The translations under genes and the position numbers were made by a program. From NCBI RefSeq assembly GCF_000017585.1, contig NC_009714.1:806001-870000 (forward strand): a stretch of 64,000 nt of DNA, written 5' to 3'. The first letter of the stretch is position 1. Every line of letters begins with the position of its first letter. This DNA comes from Campylobacter hominis ATCC BAA-381 (GTDB lineage Bacteria > Campylobacterota > Campylobacteria > Campylobacterales > Campylobacteraceae). The notes under the pieces are model-generated. The model saw only the letters and a list, made by a program, of their open reading frames with translations, searched no databases and had not been told where the DNA came from. Of the stretch, positions 36,163-48,868 are shown piece after piece.

Positions 36163-36168
36163 TATAAT
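36163..36168 (+). promoter_or_regulatory. -10 box of ileS
   Basis: TATAAT in tttcgatataatcacc, 28 bases before the ileS ATG. It is divergent from the reverse-strand box at 36122-36127. Confidence 0.6.
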
Positions 36169-36195
36169 CACCAAATTTATTAAAAAAGGCAAAAA

Positions 36196-38961
36196 ATGGA
36201 CTATAAAGACACTCTTTTTCTTCCTACGACTGATTTTGCGATGCGCGGAAATCTTCCGCAAAATGAGCCGAAACGCTTCAAAGCGTGGTATAATGAACGA
36301 AAAGTTTACGAAAAAATGAAAGCAAAACGCCAAAGTGCGGGCGTCAGCTTTAACTTACACGACGGTCCTCCATACGCAAACGGACATCTTCACATCGGTC
36401 ATGCATTAAATAAAATTTTAAAAGATATAATTGTAAAAACACACTATTTTGCAGGTGAAAATGTTCGATATGTGCCGGGTTGGGATTGTCACGGTTTGCC
36501 GATAGAGCAACAAATCGAAATAAAACTTGGCGGCAAAAAAAATGAAACAAGTAAAACAAAAATTCGCGAGATGTGCAGGGCTCATGCACGCGAGTTTATA
36601 AATATACAAAGAGATGAATTTAAAGATATGGGGATTATCGGTGATTGGGATGATCCTTATATTACTATGAAATTTAAATTTGAAGCGGAAATTTACAAAG
36701 GGCTTTGCGAAATTGCAAAAAAAGGTCTTTTAATCGAAAGAAGCAAGCCGGTATTTTGGAGCTGGGCGGCAGGAAGTGCCTTGGCTGAAGCTGAAGTCGA
36801 ATATAAAGATAAAGAAGATTATTCTATTTATATAGCATTCGATCTTAGCGATGAAGCAAATAAAAAAATAGGTGCAAAAGGTGCAAAAGCAGTGATTTGG
36901 ACGACTACGCCATGGACAATTCCTGCAAATCAGGCAATTTGTTTAAATCCTGATGAAATTTATGTTTTAACAAGTGAAAATTTTATTTTTGCAAAACATT
37001 TACTTGAAAATTTGGTGCAAAAAGGAATAAGTAAAGGAAAAATTGTAAAAGAATTTGCAAGCGGCGAACTTGAAAATTTGTATGCAAAAAATCCTTTAAA
37101 TGACAGACCGTCAAAATTTATACTTGGCGAGCATGTTTTAATGGACGGCGGAACAGGTTTAGTTCATACAGCGCCAGGACATGGTGAAGACGATTATTAT
37201 GTAAGCTTAAAATACGGCATTGAAACAATAATGCCTGTTGACGATGCAGGAAAATATGACGAAACAATAAAAACAAAAAAGCTTTTTAGGGATAATGTTG
37301 TTGATGAGTTTGTAGGAATGCATATTTTTAAAGCAAATGAAAAAATTGTCGAACTTTTAGGCGATGCAGTCGTAAGTGTAGGAAAATTTACACACTCTTA
37401 TCCTTATTGCTGGCGAACACACAAACCTGTAATTTACAGAGCTACAAAACAATGGTTTATAGCAATGGATAAACCTTTTAAAGACGGTAAAACTTTAAGG
37501 GAAGTCGCATTAAATGCATTAAAAGAGGTTAAATTTTACCCTGAAGTCGGAAGAAACAGAATAACTTCAATGATAGAAAATCGTCCTGATTGGTGTATTT
37601 CGCGCCAAAGAGATTGGGGTGTGCCGATTGCATTTTTTAGAGATAAAGCTACAAAAGAGCCTATTTTTGATGATGAAATTTTAAATAATATATATGAAAT
37701 TTTTAAAGAAAAAGGCGCTGATGCGTGGTGGGAACTTGATATTGGCGAGCTTTTGCCTAAAAACTGTAAATATGAAGCTAAAAATTTAGAAAAAGTAGTT
37801 GATATATTGGATGTTTGGTTTGACAGCGGATCTACTTGGAGAGCAGTATTAAAAAGCGGCGATTATGATGCCGGCGAATTTAGAGCCGATATGTATTTGG
37901 AAGGAAGCGATCAACACCGCGGCTGGTTTCAAAGTTCACTTTTAGTAAGTTCGGCAATAAATGAAACCGCTCCTTACAAAAGTATTTTAACACACGGTTT
38001 TACGGTTGATGAAAAAGGTCAAAAGATGAGTAAATCAGTCGGTAATGTCATAGCTCCTCAAGAAGTAGCAAAAAAATATGGCGTTGAAATTATGCGCTTA
38101 TGGGTTGGGCTTAGCGATTACAGCAGCGATCTTAAAATAAGCGATAACATTTTAAAACAAGTCAGTGAACAATACCGCAAAATCAGAAATACAATAAGAT
38201 TTTTACTTGCAAATGTAAGCGATTTGAAAGAGATTGAAACAAATAATTTTACAATGCTTGATAAATGGATTTTAAGCAAAGCAAATATCGCATTTGAAGA
38301 GACAAACAGAGCTTTTAGGAATTATGATTTTTCAAAAGGTTTCAGCGTTTTGTTAAATTTTTTAAGTGCCGATTTAAGCGGAATTTATCTTGATGTATGC
38401 AAAGACAGACTTTATTGTGATGAGCTTGACAGCTCACGTCGAAGAAGTGCGCAAAGTACAATGGTTTTAATAACAAGAACGCTTTTGCCGTTGATTGCTC
38501 CTACTCTTACATATACGGTTGATGAAGTTATGGAATTTGCTCCTGAAATTGTAAAAAACGGCAAAAAAGATGCATTTGATTTAGTTTATGAACCGCTTGA
38601 ATTTGAAGATTTCAAAAAGAATGAAACAGGTGAACTTTTTATTGAAAGCAGGGCGAAATTTTTCGAAATTATAGATACTCTTAAAAAAGAGAAAAAGATA
38701 AAATCAACCCTTGAACTTGTTTTGGAAACAAGTTCAAATGAAATTTTATCACACGATTTGGATGAAATTTGTGATTGGTATATGGTCAGTCATATGCGAA
38801 GTATTGAAAGCCGCGATTTTTTAGCGGAATTTAAAGTTGAAGATGAAACTTTCAGATTGGTGCTTTCAGATCACCACAAATGCCCGAGGTGTTGGAAGTT
38901 TGATGCTAAAAATGAAGACGAACTTTGTCCTAGATGTCAAAAGGTGCTGAATGTTAAGTAA
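36196..38961 (+). CDS. ileS: Isoleucyl-tRNA synthetase
   Basis: A class I synthetase of 921 residues with HIGH as [11 protein letters not shown] (about residue 73) and KMSKS as [11 protein letters not shown]. The editing domain contains [13 protein letters not shown]. The C-terminal zinc-binding part has two CxxC pairs (HKCPRCWKF and LCPRCQKV). Good length for the bacterial type without mupirocin-resistant features. Its 3' end overlaps a small membrane gene by 11 bases. Confidence 0.97.
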   Translation: MDYKDTLFLPTTDFAMRGNLPQNEPKRFKAWYNERKVYEKMKAKRQSAGVSFNLHDGPPYANGHLHIGHALNKILKDIIVKTHYFAGENVRYVPGWDCHGLPIEQQIEIKLGGKKNETSKTKIREMCRAHAREFINIQRDEFKDMGIIGDWDDPYITMKFKFEAEIYKGLCEIAKKGLLIERSKPVFWSWAAGSALAEAEVEYKDKEDYSIYIAFDLSDEANKKIGAKGAKAVIWTTTPWTIPANQAICLNPDEIYVLTSENFIFAKHLLENLVQKGISKGKIVKEFASGELENLYAKNPLNDRPSKFILGEHVLMDGGTGLVHTAPGHGEDDYYVSLKYGIETIMPVDDAGKYDETIKTKKLFRDNVVDEFVGMHIFKANEKIVELLGDAVVSVGKFTHSYPYCWRTHKPVIYRATKQWFIAMDKPFKDGKTLREVALNALKEVKFYPEVGRNRITSMIENRPDWCISRQRDWGVPIAFFRDKATKEPIFDDEILNNIYEIFKEKGADAWWELDIGELLPKNCKYEAKNLEKVVDILDVWFDSGSTWRAVLKSGDYDAGEFRADMYLEGSDQHRGWFQSSLLVSSAINETAPYKSILTHGFTVDEKGQKMSKSVGNVIAPQEVAKKYGVEIMRLWVGLSDYSSDLKISDNILKQVSEQYRKIRNTIRFLLANVSDLKEIETNNFTMLDKWILSKANIAFEETNRAFRNYDFSKGFSVLLNFLSADLSGIYLDVCKDRLYCDELDSSRRRSAQSTMVLITRTLLPLIAPTLTYTVDEVMEFAPEIVKNGKKDAFDLVYEPLEFEDFKKNETGELFIESRAKFFEIIDTLKKEKKIKSTLELVLETSSNEILSHDLDEICDWYMVSHMRSIESRDFLAEFKVEDETFRLVLSDHHKCPRCWKFDAKNEDELCPRCQKVLNVK

Positions 38962-39051
38962 GCCGGTAAGTTTTTATATAATTTTCGGCACTATTTTAAC
39001 TGTGCTGGTGCTAATTTTCATCGGCATTTATTTTGTGAAAAAAGGAAAAAA

Positions 39052-39055
<4 letters not shown>
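38951..39055 (+). CDS. 34-residue single-pass membrane peptide between ileS and gatA
   Basis: A frame of 34 codons starts at ATG 38951, 11 bases inside ileS, and stops at TGA 39053-39055, overlapping the gatA ATG by four. It encodes a single hydrophobic helix ([20 protein letters not shown]) with a basic C-terminal end (KKGKK). As I recall, C. jejuni also has a small membrane gene at this place. The double overlap makes chance unlikely. Function unknown. Confidence 0.75.
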
Positions 39056-41872
<2,817 letters not shown>

Positions 41873-41873
<1 letters not shown>

Positions 41874-42979
41874 TGAGAATTGAACGCAAAGTAGAGTATT
41901 TTGATGAACCGCTTCATCTTGAAAGCGGTAGAATTTTATCAAATTTTAAACTTGCATATGAAACTTACGGCGAGCTAAATGCTGATAAATCAAATGTCAT
42001 TGTCGTTTGTCACGCGCTTACAGGTTCGCAACATGCAGCCGGTCGCTTTGAAGGTGATGTAAAAGCCGGCTGGTGGGATGCGCTTATCGGTGATGGAAAA
42101 GCTATAGATACGCGCGAATATTTTGTAATTTGCGTAAATATCTTAGCAAGTCAATTCGGCTCTACTTGCCCGCTTGACAAAGATGAACACGGACTTGAAT
42201 ATCGTTTAAAATTTCCTGTCATAGTAATAAGCGATGTAGTTCGTGCTCAAATGAAACTTTTTTCCCGCCTTGGAATAAAAAAAGCTCATACAGTGATCGG
42301 CGGAAGTCTTGGTGGTATGCAAACTCTTTGTTTTGCTATAGAACATCCTGATTTTTGTGATAGAGCAATAATTTTAGCAAGCACATATGCTACACAGCCT
42401 TGGGCTATTGCATTCAATAAAATCGCAATTGAGGCGATTTTAAATGATCCTAAATTCCAAAACGGAAACTACGATAAACAAAATATTTACAAAAACGGTT
42501 TGCCGGGTCTTAAAATAGGAAGAATGGCAGGTCATATCAGTTTTTTAAGTCCGCACTCTATGGACAAAAAATTCGGCAGAAACTACGTAGAAACGGATGG
42601 TCTTTATGAATTAAAAGGCAGATTTCAAGTAGATAGATATTTAGAATATAACGGCACGAATTTCAGCAAAAGATTTGATCCTCTTTGCTATCTTTATATA
42701 ACAAAAATGATGAATATATTTGACTGTACGCGCCATTACGACAGTCTCGAAGAAGCACTCTCATTTATAAAAGCAAAGCTTACTTTAATCGCGTTTTCGG
42801 GCGATGTTTTGTTTCCGCCGGTTTTAATGAAGGAAATGCAAACAGCAATGCAAAATATCGGCAGATCAAAACAGGTTGATTTTAGCCTAATAGATAGTGA
42901 TTATGGGCATGACGCTTTTTTAGTCGAGACTGAAAAATTTGATTTTATTATTACAAAGGCTTTACAATGCAAGATTTAA
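41873..42979 (+). CDS. metX: Homoserine O-acetyltransferase
   Basis: An alpha/beta-hydrolase-fold acyltransferase that activates homoserine for methionine synthesis. The nucleophile is Ser145 in GGSLGGMQ. HALTGSQHAAGR and the late Asp/His segments (FSGDVLFPP, DYGHDAFLVE) match. The start is GTG 41873, overlapping the guaB TAG by one base. The length of 368 residues is normal. Its product is the substrate of MetY encoded at 23.4 kb. Confidence 0.94.
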
Positions 42980-43167
42980 CTGAAAATTTTGAAACAAAAC
43001 TAAACAAAATAGATGTTTTATTAAAAAAACTTGATGACGAAAATCTCACTCTTAAACAAAGCGTGGAATTTTATAAAAATGGTGTCAAACTTATCAAAGA
43101 GGCAAGAGATTTGCTTGAAAAAGCAAAACTTGAAGTTACAGAAATACAAAACGAAAGCGCGCAATGA
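42967..43167 (+). CDS. xseB: Exodeoxyribonuclease VII small subunit
   Basis: This 66-residue helical protein has the XseB pattern (FETKLNKIDVLLKKLDDENL, SVEFYKNGVKLIKEARDLLEKA). Many copies bind XseA to form exonuclease VII, which digests single-stranded DNA. It overlaps metX by 13 bases and the next gene by four. xseA is not in the window. Confidence 0.92.
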   Translation: MQDLTENFETKLNKIDVLLKKLDDENLTLKQSVEFYKNGVKLIKEARDLLEKAKLEVTEIQNESAQ

Positions 43168-43991
43168 AAATAGCCGTTTTGCAAATGCCTACACTTTCAA
43201 TGAGCGGAAGCAGAATTGATTATTATCTTAAAATTGCAGCTGATAATGGCGCCAAAATAGCGCTTTTAGGCGAATATGTATGCAACAGTTTTTTTACAGA
43301 ACTGATAAAAATGCCGCCATCTATGATAAAAGAGCAAAGTAAACACAAAATATCGCTATTTACGGATTTATCTAAAAAATATAATTTAAATATTATCGCT
43401 CCGATTGTGCAGGTAAAATCAAAAAAAATTTATAAAATGATTGCAAAATTCGGTCCTAAAAGTGTAAAATTTTGGGAGCAAAACTTTCTAATAAATTATT
43501 CTCATTGGGATGAAGAAAAATTTTTTGCAAATCATTGTAAGAAAGAAAACGAAGAAAATTTAAAAAAAATAAAAAACATAGAATTACCGACATTTTGGCT
43601 TGACGGAGTAAAATTTGGCGTAATATGCGGTTTTGAAGCACATTTTGACGCGACTTGGCAGTATTTTATGAAAAAAAATGTAGATTGCATTTTAATGCCG
43701 ACAGCTTCGACTTTTGATTCAAATGAGCGTTGGAATGAACTTTTAAAAATTCGAGCTTGGACAAATTTGCTTTTTATAATTCGCGCAAACCGTATCGGAA
43801 AAGCTGAATTTGATGATAAAAATTATGAATTTTACGGCGAAAGTATGCTTATATCTCCATTTGGTGAAATTTCAAATTCACTTAAAAAAAATGAGGGCAT
43901 AATGATAGCCGAAATTTCAAAAACCGAATTGAAAAACGCTCAAAAACTTTGGAAATTTCGTGAAATTTTAAATAAAAAAGGTCTTATTTAA
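43164..43991 (+). CDS. Carbon-nitrogen hydrolase (nitrilase superfamily)
   Basis: The 275-residue protein has the nitrilase fold with the general-base Glu37 (LLGEYVCNSF) and nucleophile Cys155 (GVICGFEAHFD). The third catalytic residue, the Lys, is not obvious: the expected place reads WEQNFLINY. C-terminal RANRIGKAEF and YGESMLISPFGEI fit the family. It probably hydrolyses an amide or N-carbamoyl compound. Start overlaps xseB by four bases. Confidence 0.85.
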   Translation: MKIAVLQMPTLSMSGSRIDYYLKIAADNGAKIALLGEYVCNSFFTELIKMPPSMIKEQSKHKISLFTDLSKKYNLNIIAPIVQVKSKKIYKMIAKFGPKSVKFWEQNFLINYSHWDEEKFFANHCKKENEENLKKIKNIELPTFWLDGVKFGVICGFEAHFDATWQYFMKKNVDCILMPTASTFDSNERWNELLKIRAWTNLLFIIRANRIGKAEFDDKNYEFYGESMLISPFGEISNSLKKNEGIMIAEISKTELKNAQKLWKFREILNKKGLI

Positions 43992-43994
43992 AAA

Positions 43995-44420
43995 ATGCGG
44001 AAAACATATATTTATGAGATTACAAAATTTGATTATGTGTGCCTGTTTTTATTTATCTGTTTATTTTTTATTTTATTTACATATTCGTTTGAAGCCAAAG
44101 CTGCGCCTTATATATTATTTTTTGACTTAATTGTCTGTTTTATTATGTTTTTTATTTTAAAATTTTCAAAAATAAAAAAATTTAAGCGCACAATTATACT
44201 TTTTACACTTCTTTTTATACATTTTTTGCTTTTATTAAACGGTAGAGGTTGGAATGAAGGAAGTATGCATTCCCAAAGTTATGTTATAGAAAGTTTGTCA
44301 GAAATAACCGATATTCTATATGGCTTTATATTATTATCAGCTTTTACAGGATTTATTCCTTTTATCATTTATATCGGTTTTTTAAATTTTATTTCTAAAA
44401 TTACGGCAAATTTATCATGA
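43995..44420 (+). CDS. Small membrane protein of unknown function
   Basis: A 141-residue protein with four predicted hydrophobic segments (about 13-30, 37-53, 60-80, 105-130). It starts four bases after the nitrilase stop. No motif is recognised. It lies between the nitrilase and hypA, which suggests co-transcription only. Confidence 0.6.
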   Translation: MRKTYIYEITKFDYVCLFLFICLFFILFTYSFEAKAAPYILFFDLIVCFIMFFILKFSKIKKFKRTIILFTLLFIHFLLLLNGRGWNEGSMHSQSYVIESLSEITDILYGFILLSAFTGFIPFIIYIGFLNFISKITANLS

Positions 44421-44513
44421 AAAGGATATTTTGTAAATATTATGCGATATAAAAAAGAGTATTTTTTATATCTAATGCGTGATAAAAACAGCGAAAATTT
44501 TAAAGAATAAAAA

Positions 44514-44858
44514 ATGCACGAACTTTCAATTATCATAGATCTTATTGAGCTTTGCGAAGAAAATGCTAAGAAAAACAAAGCGGAGCAGGTCGATGAAATA
44601 ATCATAAAAATAGGGAAGCTTTCAGGTGTAGAAGCGCATTATTTACAAAGCGCATTTGAGTTTTATCACGTTACAAGTGATATCTGTAAAAATGCCAAAC
44701 TTACTATAAATATACAGCCTGTCATTGTTTTTTGCAACGATTGTAACCAAAATTCGGAATTAAAAGATAATAATTTTAAATGTCAAAAATGCGGTTCCAG
44801 GAATTTAAAAGTAATCGACGGCGAAGATATGTATTTAATGCAAATCATAATGCATTAA
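44514..44858 (+). CDS. hypA: Hydrogenase/urease nickel chaperone HypA
   Basis: HypA binds nickel through the N-terminal Met1-His2-Glu3 motif (MHELSII) and hands it to the enzyme with HypB. The zinc site is formed by two CxxC pairs, FCNDC and CQKCG. The 114-residue length is typical. Unusually it lies about 26 kb from hypE and is downstream of unrelated genes. Confidence 0.95.
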   Translation: MHELSIIIDLIELCEENAKKNKAEQVDEIIIKIGKLSGVEAHYLQSAFEFYHVTSDICKNAKLTINIQPVIVFCNDCNQNSELKDNNFKCQKCGSRNLKVIDGEDMYLMQIIMH

Positions 44859-45234
44859 AATTTATTTTCATAGCATAAATTTTTATTTTTTATACAATTT
44901 TAATTATATTGATTTTTAGAAATCATCATATAAATATTAAAAAATTTATTATATAAAATTTCGTCATTTTTTTTAAGCTTTCAGGAAGCATTTTAAAAAT
45001 ACAAAAAAGTTTGAAAATTATAGTTTTCAAAAATAAAATAATTTATTCTAATTAAAATATACAAAAATATTAAATTTTAGATTTAAATGAAAATTTTAAT
45101 TAAAAATAAAAATATAATTTTATATTTTTATTTTTATGGTACCTATGATTATAAAAAATTATCCACCCTATTTTAACAAAAAAATTACATATTTTTTATA
45201 TAATTTAAAATATTTTTTTAAAGGAGGAATTATT
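44859..45234. other. AT-rich leader before the PD-(D/E)XK nuclease gene
   Basis: This 376-base stretch is among the most AT-rich in the window and holds no gene. The only clear element is the aaggagga ribosome site at 45221-45228 at its end. Confidence 0.5.
45221..45228 (+). promoter_or_regulatory. Strong ribosome binding site deciding a TTG start
   Basis: A near-perfect AAGGAGGA lies six bases before TTG 45235. It supports that start over the in-frame upstream start at 45136, which has no such site and would add 33 residues of AT-rich leader translation. Confidence 0.8.
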
Positions 45235-46431
45235 TTGCCAGAATCTGATTTTGATAAATTGTTTGCTGATTTTAAAACAGCACTTGATGAGCTTGAAGTT
45301 AAAAAACTTCGTGGAATTAATGACTACAATGTTTATGAAATTTTAAAAACTTATGATGAAACTACGCTTCATTCGGGTTTTATTTATTCGTTTTTAAATC
45401 CAAACGGAACGCATTACCAAAAAAGTCTATTTTTAAAAAAATTCTTAGAAATCTGTCAGATTGATGATTTTAACTATGAAAACGCAGAAGTGTTTAAAGA
45501 ATATAGCTTGAAAAATGGTAGATTAGATATTTTTATCACAGACGGTAATAAACATATAATTTTAGAAAACAAAATTTGTGCCGTCGAACAAAAAAATCAG
45601 ATTGAAAGATATATAGAAGATATAAAAAAAGACAAAAAATGCGAATATAACGATATTTTGGTTTTATATCTAAGTCTTGATGCTAAATTTCCAGACAAAT
45701 ATAGCTTAGGCAATTTTGAAATTAAAGATAATTTTTTAGTTAAAGATGATAAAAAAGTAAAAATAATAGCAATAAGCTATAAATTAGAAATCACGCAATG
45801 GATAAAAGAGTGTAAAAAAGAGATTGTAAATTTAACAAATCTAAATTTTGCAATTAGTGAGTATAAAAATGTGATAAAAAAATTATATGGAGAGTATGAA
45901 ATGGCAGAAGCGAATGTTGTAAAAGTTATAAAAGAAAATTATGAAACAGCAAAAACTATTTATGAAAAGTTTTTGGAGGCTGAAAAAGAGATTGTAAATG
46001 ATTTTTTACAAGAAGTTTATAAAGTTATCAATAATAAGCTCGGCAATGAATTTGATATAGAATTTACACCGGTTACAAAAAAATATGAAAGAAATTTAAA
46101 GATTAAAAAAAATAATTGGAAGCTCTATTTTTCTTTCGAATTTGATTTGAACAGACCGATATATTTATACTACGGCATAGCAAGAGATGATGACGATGAT
46201 ATTGATTGCAAAAACATTGAGTTTAGTGGAAAAGATAAAAGCGGTTTTGAAACTACAAAGTGGTGGCTTGTATGGAAATGGCTTGGCAAAAATGATAATG
46301 GACAAGATGAAAATTTAGCCGAAAATATTTCAAACGGCGCTATCAAGCCAGAATTTTTTGCAAACATTATAGTAAATTTCGTAAATGAATATAAAAAAGA
46401 GCTTAAAGAAATAAATCAAGATTTAAAATAG
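45235..46431 (+). CDS. PD-(D/E)XK nuclease superfamily protein
   Basis: The 398-residue protein shows a PD-(D/E)XK core: Asp98 in GRLDIFI and Glu111-x-Lys113 in IILENKI, after LHSGFIYSFLNPNG, the N-terminal signature of the stand-alone DUF/PDDEXK_4 group. The second half is helical and ends with a domain that carries an Asp-run (RDDDDDIDC). No methylase or helicase lies beside it, and it sits alone in AT-rich DNA. Phage-defence use is possible but is inference only. Confidence 0.78.
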   Translation: MPESDFDKLFADFKTALDELEVKKLRGINDYNVYEILKTYDETTLHSGFIYSFLNPNGTHYQKSLFLKKFLEICQIDDFNYENAEVFKEYSLKNGRLDIFITDGNKHIILENKICAVEQKNQIERYIEDIKKDKKCEYNDILVLYLSLDAKFPDKYSLGNFEIKDNFLVKDDKKVKIIAISYKLEITQWIKECKKEIVNLTNLNFAISEYKNVIKKLYGEYEMAEANVVKVIKENYETAKTIYEKFLEAEKEIVNDFLQEVYKVINNKLGNEFDIEFTPVTKKYERNLKIKKNNWKLYFSFEFDLNRPIYLYYGIARDDDDDIDCKNIEFSGKDKSGFETTKWWLVWKWLGKNDNGQDENLAENISNGAIKPEFFANIIVNFVNEYKKELKEINQDLK

Positions 46432-46926
46432 AAATTTTAATTGTGGCGTTAAAATAAAAAAGCGCTCGGATAATCTACTTTTTCGTAATTTATTTTTAAA
46501 TTTTCATCCTTACATTTGTAAGGATAATTTGCTGCATAAATTTTAAAAAATAAAATTTATGCAGCATACGCTTTTTAGAATATTTTTGCAAAAAGTTTCT
46601 TATCGTATTTTTTTATAAATTACCATAAAAATTTAGTTTTTCGATTAAAAATAAATATTTAATTTTATCCTGTTCTCTTATCAAAAAAAATACATAGAAA
46701 ATTAAATTTAATTATAAAAGCGTTTATTATAATTTAACAAGAATAAAACTGCGAAAAATATATTTATTGCAAAAATTTAATTTAAGATAAAGGCTTTTTT
46801 AAATTTATTGATATAAACCAAATTTTAATTGATAAATTATAATAAAGATTGATTGTAAAAATTTGTGAATTTTTATATTTTTAAAATAAAAAATCAGTCT
46901 GGTGAGTTTTTAGAAAGTATTAAAAT
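46432..46926. other. Intergenic region with two strong hairpins
   Basis: About 495 bases between convergent genes. It contains two adjacent stem-loops (46506-46525 and 46530-46566) and otherwise only AT-rich sequence. Confidence 0.5.
46506..46575. terminator. Double hairpin after the nuclease gene
   Basis: The first stem is atccttac/gtaaggat (46506-46513 with 46518-46525). The second is a perfect 16-base-pair stem, tgctgcataaatttta (46530-46545) with its complement at 46551-46566, around a five-base loop. It is followed by tacgcttttt. It could end transcription on either strand or be an RNA structure. Confidence 0.6.
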
Positions 46927-47406
46927 TTAGTGCATTTTTGGATAATCAAACATTATAGCTTCGCCGCTGTCTTCTGAAATGTCGCTGAAACTGTTTATAT
47001 CAAACTCTACGCCAAAAATTCCGCATGTCGGCAAATTTGTTATAAAACTGTCGCTTAGATATTCAGCTGCTTCGGTTATTGTCGGATTGTGAGCTATTAT
47101 CATTACGCATTTATATTTATCATCGATTTTTTTTATAAAATTTACAAAATTATCCAGCGTGATGTCATAAAGTTCTTCTTTAAATTCAAGTTTTTTGGTA
47201 TTAAGTTCACCGGCTATAATTTTCGCTGTTTTTGCCGCTCTGATTGCTGAACTTGCAAAAATCATATCAGGTTTAATTTTGGATTTTTTTAGAAATTTTC
47301 CGGCTTCTTTTGCATCGTTTTTGCCCTTTTGACTAAGATCCCGATCAAAATCGGTTTTCCCATCTTTCTCACTTTTGGCGTGTCTTATAAAGTATATCTG
47401 TTTCAT
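46927..47406 (-). CDS. sixA: SixA-like phosphohistidine phosphatase
   Basis: This 159-residue protein belongs to the histidine-phosphatase (RHG) family: Arg8-His9 in YFIRHAKSEKDG, an R-AAKTA segment, and IIAHNPTITEAA with the second His. Its small size matches SixA, which removes phosphate from His in phosphorelay or phosphotransferase proteins. The target here is unknown. Confidence 0.85.
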   Translation of the reverse strand: MKQIYFIRHAKSEKDGKTDFDRDLSQKGKNDAKEAGKFLKKSKIKPDMIFASSAIRAAKTAKIIAGELNTKKLEFKEELYDITLDNFVNFIKKIDDKYKCVMIIAHNPTITEAAEYLSDSFITNLPTCGIFGVEFDINSFSDISEDSGEAIMFDYPKMH

Positions 47407-47429
47407 AATTAACCACCTTTTGAAATGTA

Positions 47430-47435
47430 ATTATA
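47430..47435 (-). promoter_or_regulatory. -10 box of sixA
   Basis: TATAAT on the reverse strand in cgctataattac, 24 bases before the sixA start, with aaaggtgg as ribosome site. Confidence 0.5.
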
Positions 47436-47526
47436 GCGAGATTTCTTTAAAATTTTCTTCTATTTTTAAAGTAAAATAAATTGACATTTTAATTGCCCGT
47501 GAATGAAATTTTTATAAATTTTGAAA

Positions 47527-48339
47527 TCAACTTAATTTCTGCATATTTTTGAAATTTTCTATTTCCGCTTTAGTAAAACCGGCTTTTAAACGATCTTTTT
47601 CATCTAAAATCCTATTTTTTTTAAAAGCTTTCGGATAAAATTTCAGCACAATTTCCAAATAAATTTCATCTTTTTTATCACCCTGCCCCAATCTTTCACA
47701 TTCGTATGAAAACCATTTGTCGCCTTTTTTTACGTGCGAAATTTCTTCGTTCAAAATAATTTGCAAAAGTGATTTTAATTCGTAGAGTTCATTATCCGGC
47801 TTTAATTTATTTATCAAAAAACAGTTTGCATCAAGTCCGTTTGCTTCTAAAAATCTAGGCACGAGTGCCATTCTTTCCATTAGTGAATTTTGCGTTATTT
47901 TCATCGCATGGAATAAACTGTCATGCACTGCCAAATCGCCATATTTTACGCCCTCTTTTTCAAGTTTTGAGTTTATTAGCGAAAAATGCCTGATTTCATC
48001 ATTTGCAACTTCCAGCCAATCGGCGTAAAACTCAAGCGGCAAATTTTGAAATCTGTAAGCCGCATCAAGCGCAAGATCTATTGCGGAATATTCTATATGG
48101 GCGATTGAATGTAAAAATTTTGCTTTTTTTCCGCCTTTGTTTTGTTTTTTTATATCTTTGACTTCACAAATTTCGGCAATTTTCGAATAACTTGGAATTT
48201 CCAATTTTCTAACTTTAAATTTCTTTTCAAATTCAGTTAAATTTTCACAGAATTTTGCGTAAAATTTTGTGAATTTATCTATTTTTTCATAAGGATTTTC
48301 ACAAAATAAAATTTCTTCCAAATTTTTAAAAAATTCCAA
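47527..48339 (-). CDS. DUF455 ferritin-like protein
   Basis: A 270-residue helical protein of the DUF455 ferritin-like family. The Glu/His ligands of a di-iron site appear in HIEYSAIDLALDAA, ANDEIRHFSLI and NEEISHVKKGDKW. Related to MiaE-type hydroxylases by fold; the substrate is not known. The start overlaps the rhomboid gene by 14 bases, so the two are coupled. Confidence 0.85.
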   Translation of the reverse strand: MEFFKNLEEILFCENPYEKIDKFTKFYAKFCENLTEFEKKFKVRKLEIPSYSKIAEICEVKDIKKQNKGGKKAKFLHSIAHIEYSAIDLALDAAYRFQNLPLEFYADWLEVANDEIRHFSLINSKLEKEGVKYGDLAVHDSLFHAMKITQNSLMERMALVPRFLEANGLDANCFLINKLKPDNELYELKSLLQIILNEEISHVKKGDKWFSYECERLGQGDKKDEIYLEIVLKFYPKAFKKNRILDEKDRLKAGFTKAEIENFKNMQKLS

Positions 48340-48859
48340 ATTTATTCCTTAAAAACGAATAGAAATAACCTAAGAAAAATCCTAACAAATGCGCATACCA
48401 GGCAATATTTACGCCAAGAAGCAAAGGAGCGAACGATATAATTAAAATCATCAAAAAAAGTCCTTTTGCATTGCGTGGATCATAAAATGCAACAATACCG
48501 AAAAGAACACAAATAGCGCCACTTGCGCCTACTACATTTATTATTTCGCCTCTTGTAAAATCAAAATAAACAAAGGCCAGACACAAGATATTTGTCAAAA
48601 TTCCTAAAATCAAATAAATTAAAGAGAAACGAAGCGAACCTAAAAATTTTTCCAAAATAGTTCCGAATTGCCATAAAACAGCCATATTCATCGCAATATG
48701 GAAAATTCCGGCATGCATAAACATTGAAGTTAAAATTTGCCAATAAGCTCCGTTGAAAAAGAAAATATTAAGCCCAAAATATTCGGCGCTATTTTGCAAA
48801 AAATATGCCGCCAAAAAACAAATCGCATTTATAATGATTAAAGTTACAGTTGCTTTCAA
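48326..48859 (-). CDS. Rhomboid-family intramembrane serine protease
   Basis: This 177-residue protein has about six membrane helices. The catalytic Ser lies in GASGAICVLFG and the His in WYAHLLGFFLGY. HIAMNMAVLWQFG supplies the conserved His-x-x-x-Asn of helix 2. It is a minimal bacterial rhomboid that would cleave membrane proteins inside the bilayer. It lies nine bases downstream of the NlpC/P60 gene in a reverse-strand operon. Confidence 0.9.
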   Translation of the reverse strand: MKATVTLIIINAICFLAAYFLQNSAEYFGLNIFFFNGAYWQILTSMFMHAGIFHIAMNMAVLWQFGTILEKFLGSLRFSLIYLILGILTNILCLAFVYFDFTRGEIINVVGASGAICVLFGIVAFYDPRNAKGLFLMILIISFAPLLLGVNIAWYAHLLGFFLGYFYSFLRNKFGIF

Positions 48860-48868
48860 AATTTTACC

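Noticed and set aside
44442-44510. 22-codon frame just before hypA
   Set aside because: It is short, has no ribosome site and no sign of conservation that can be judged here.
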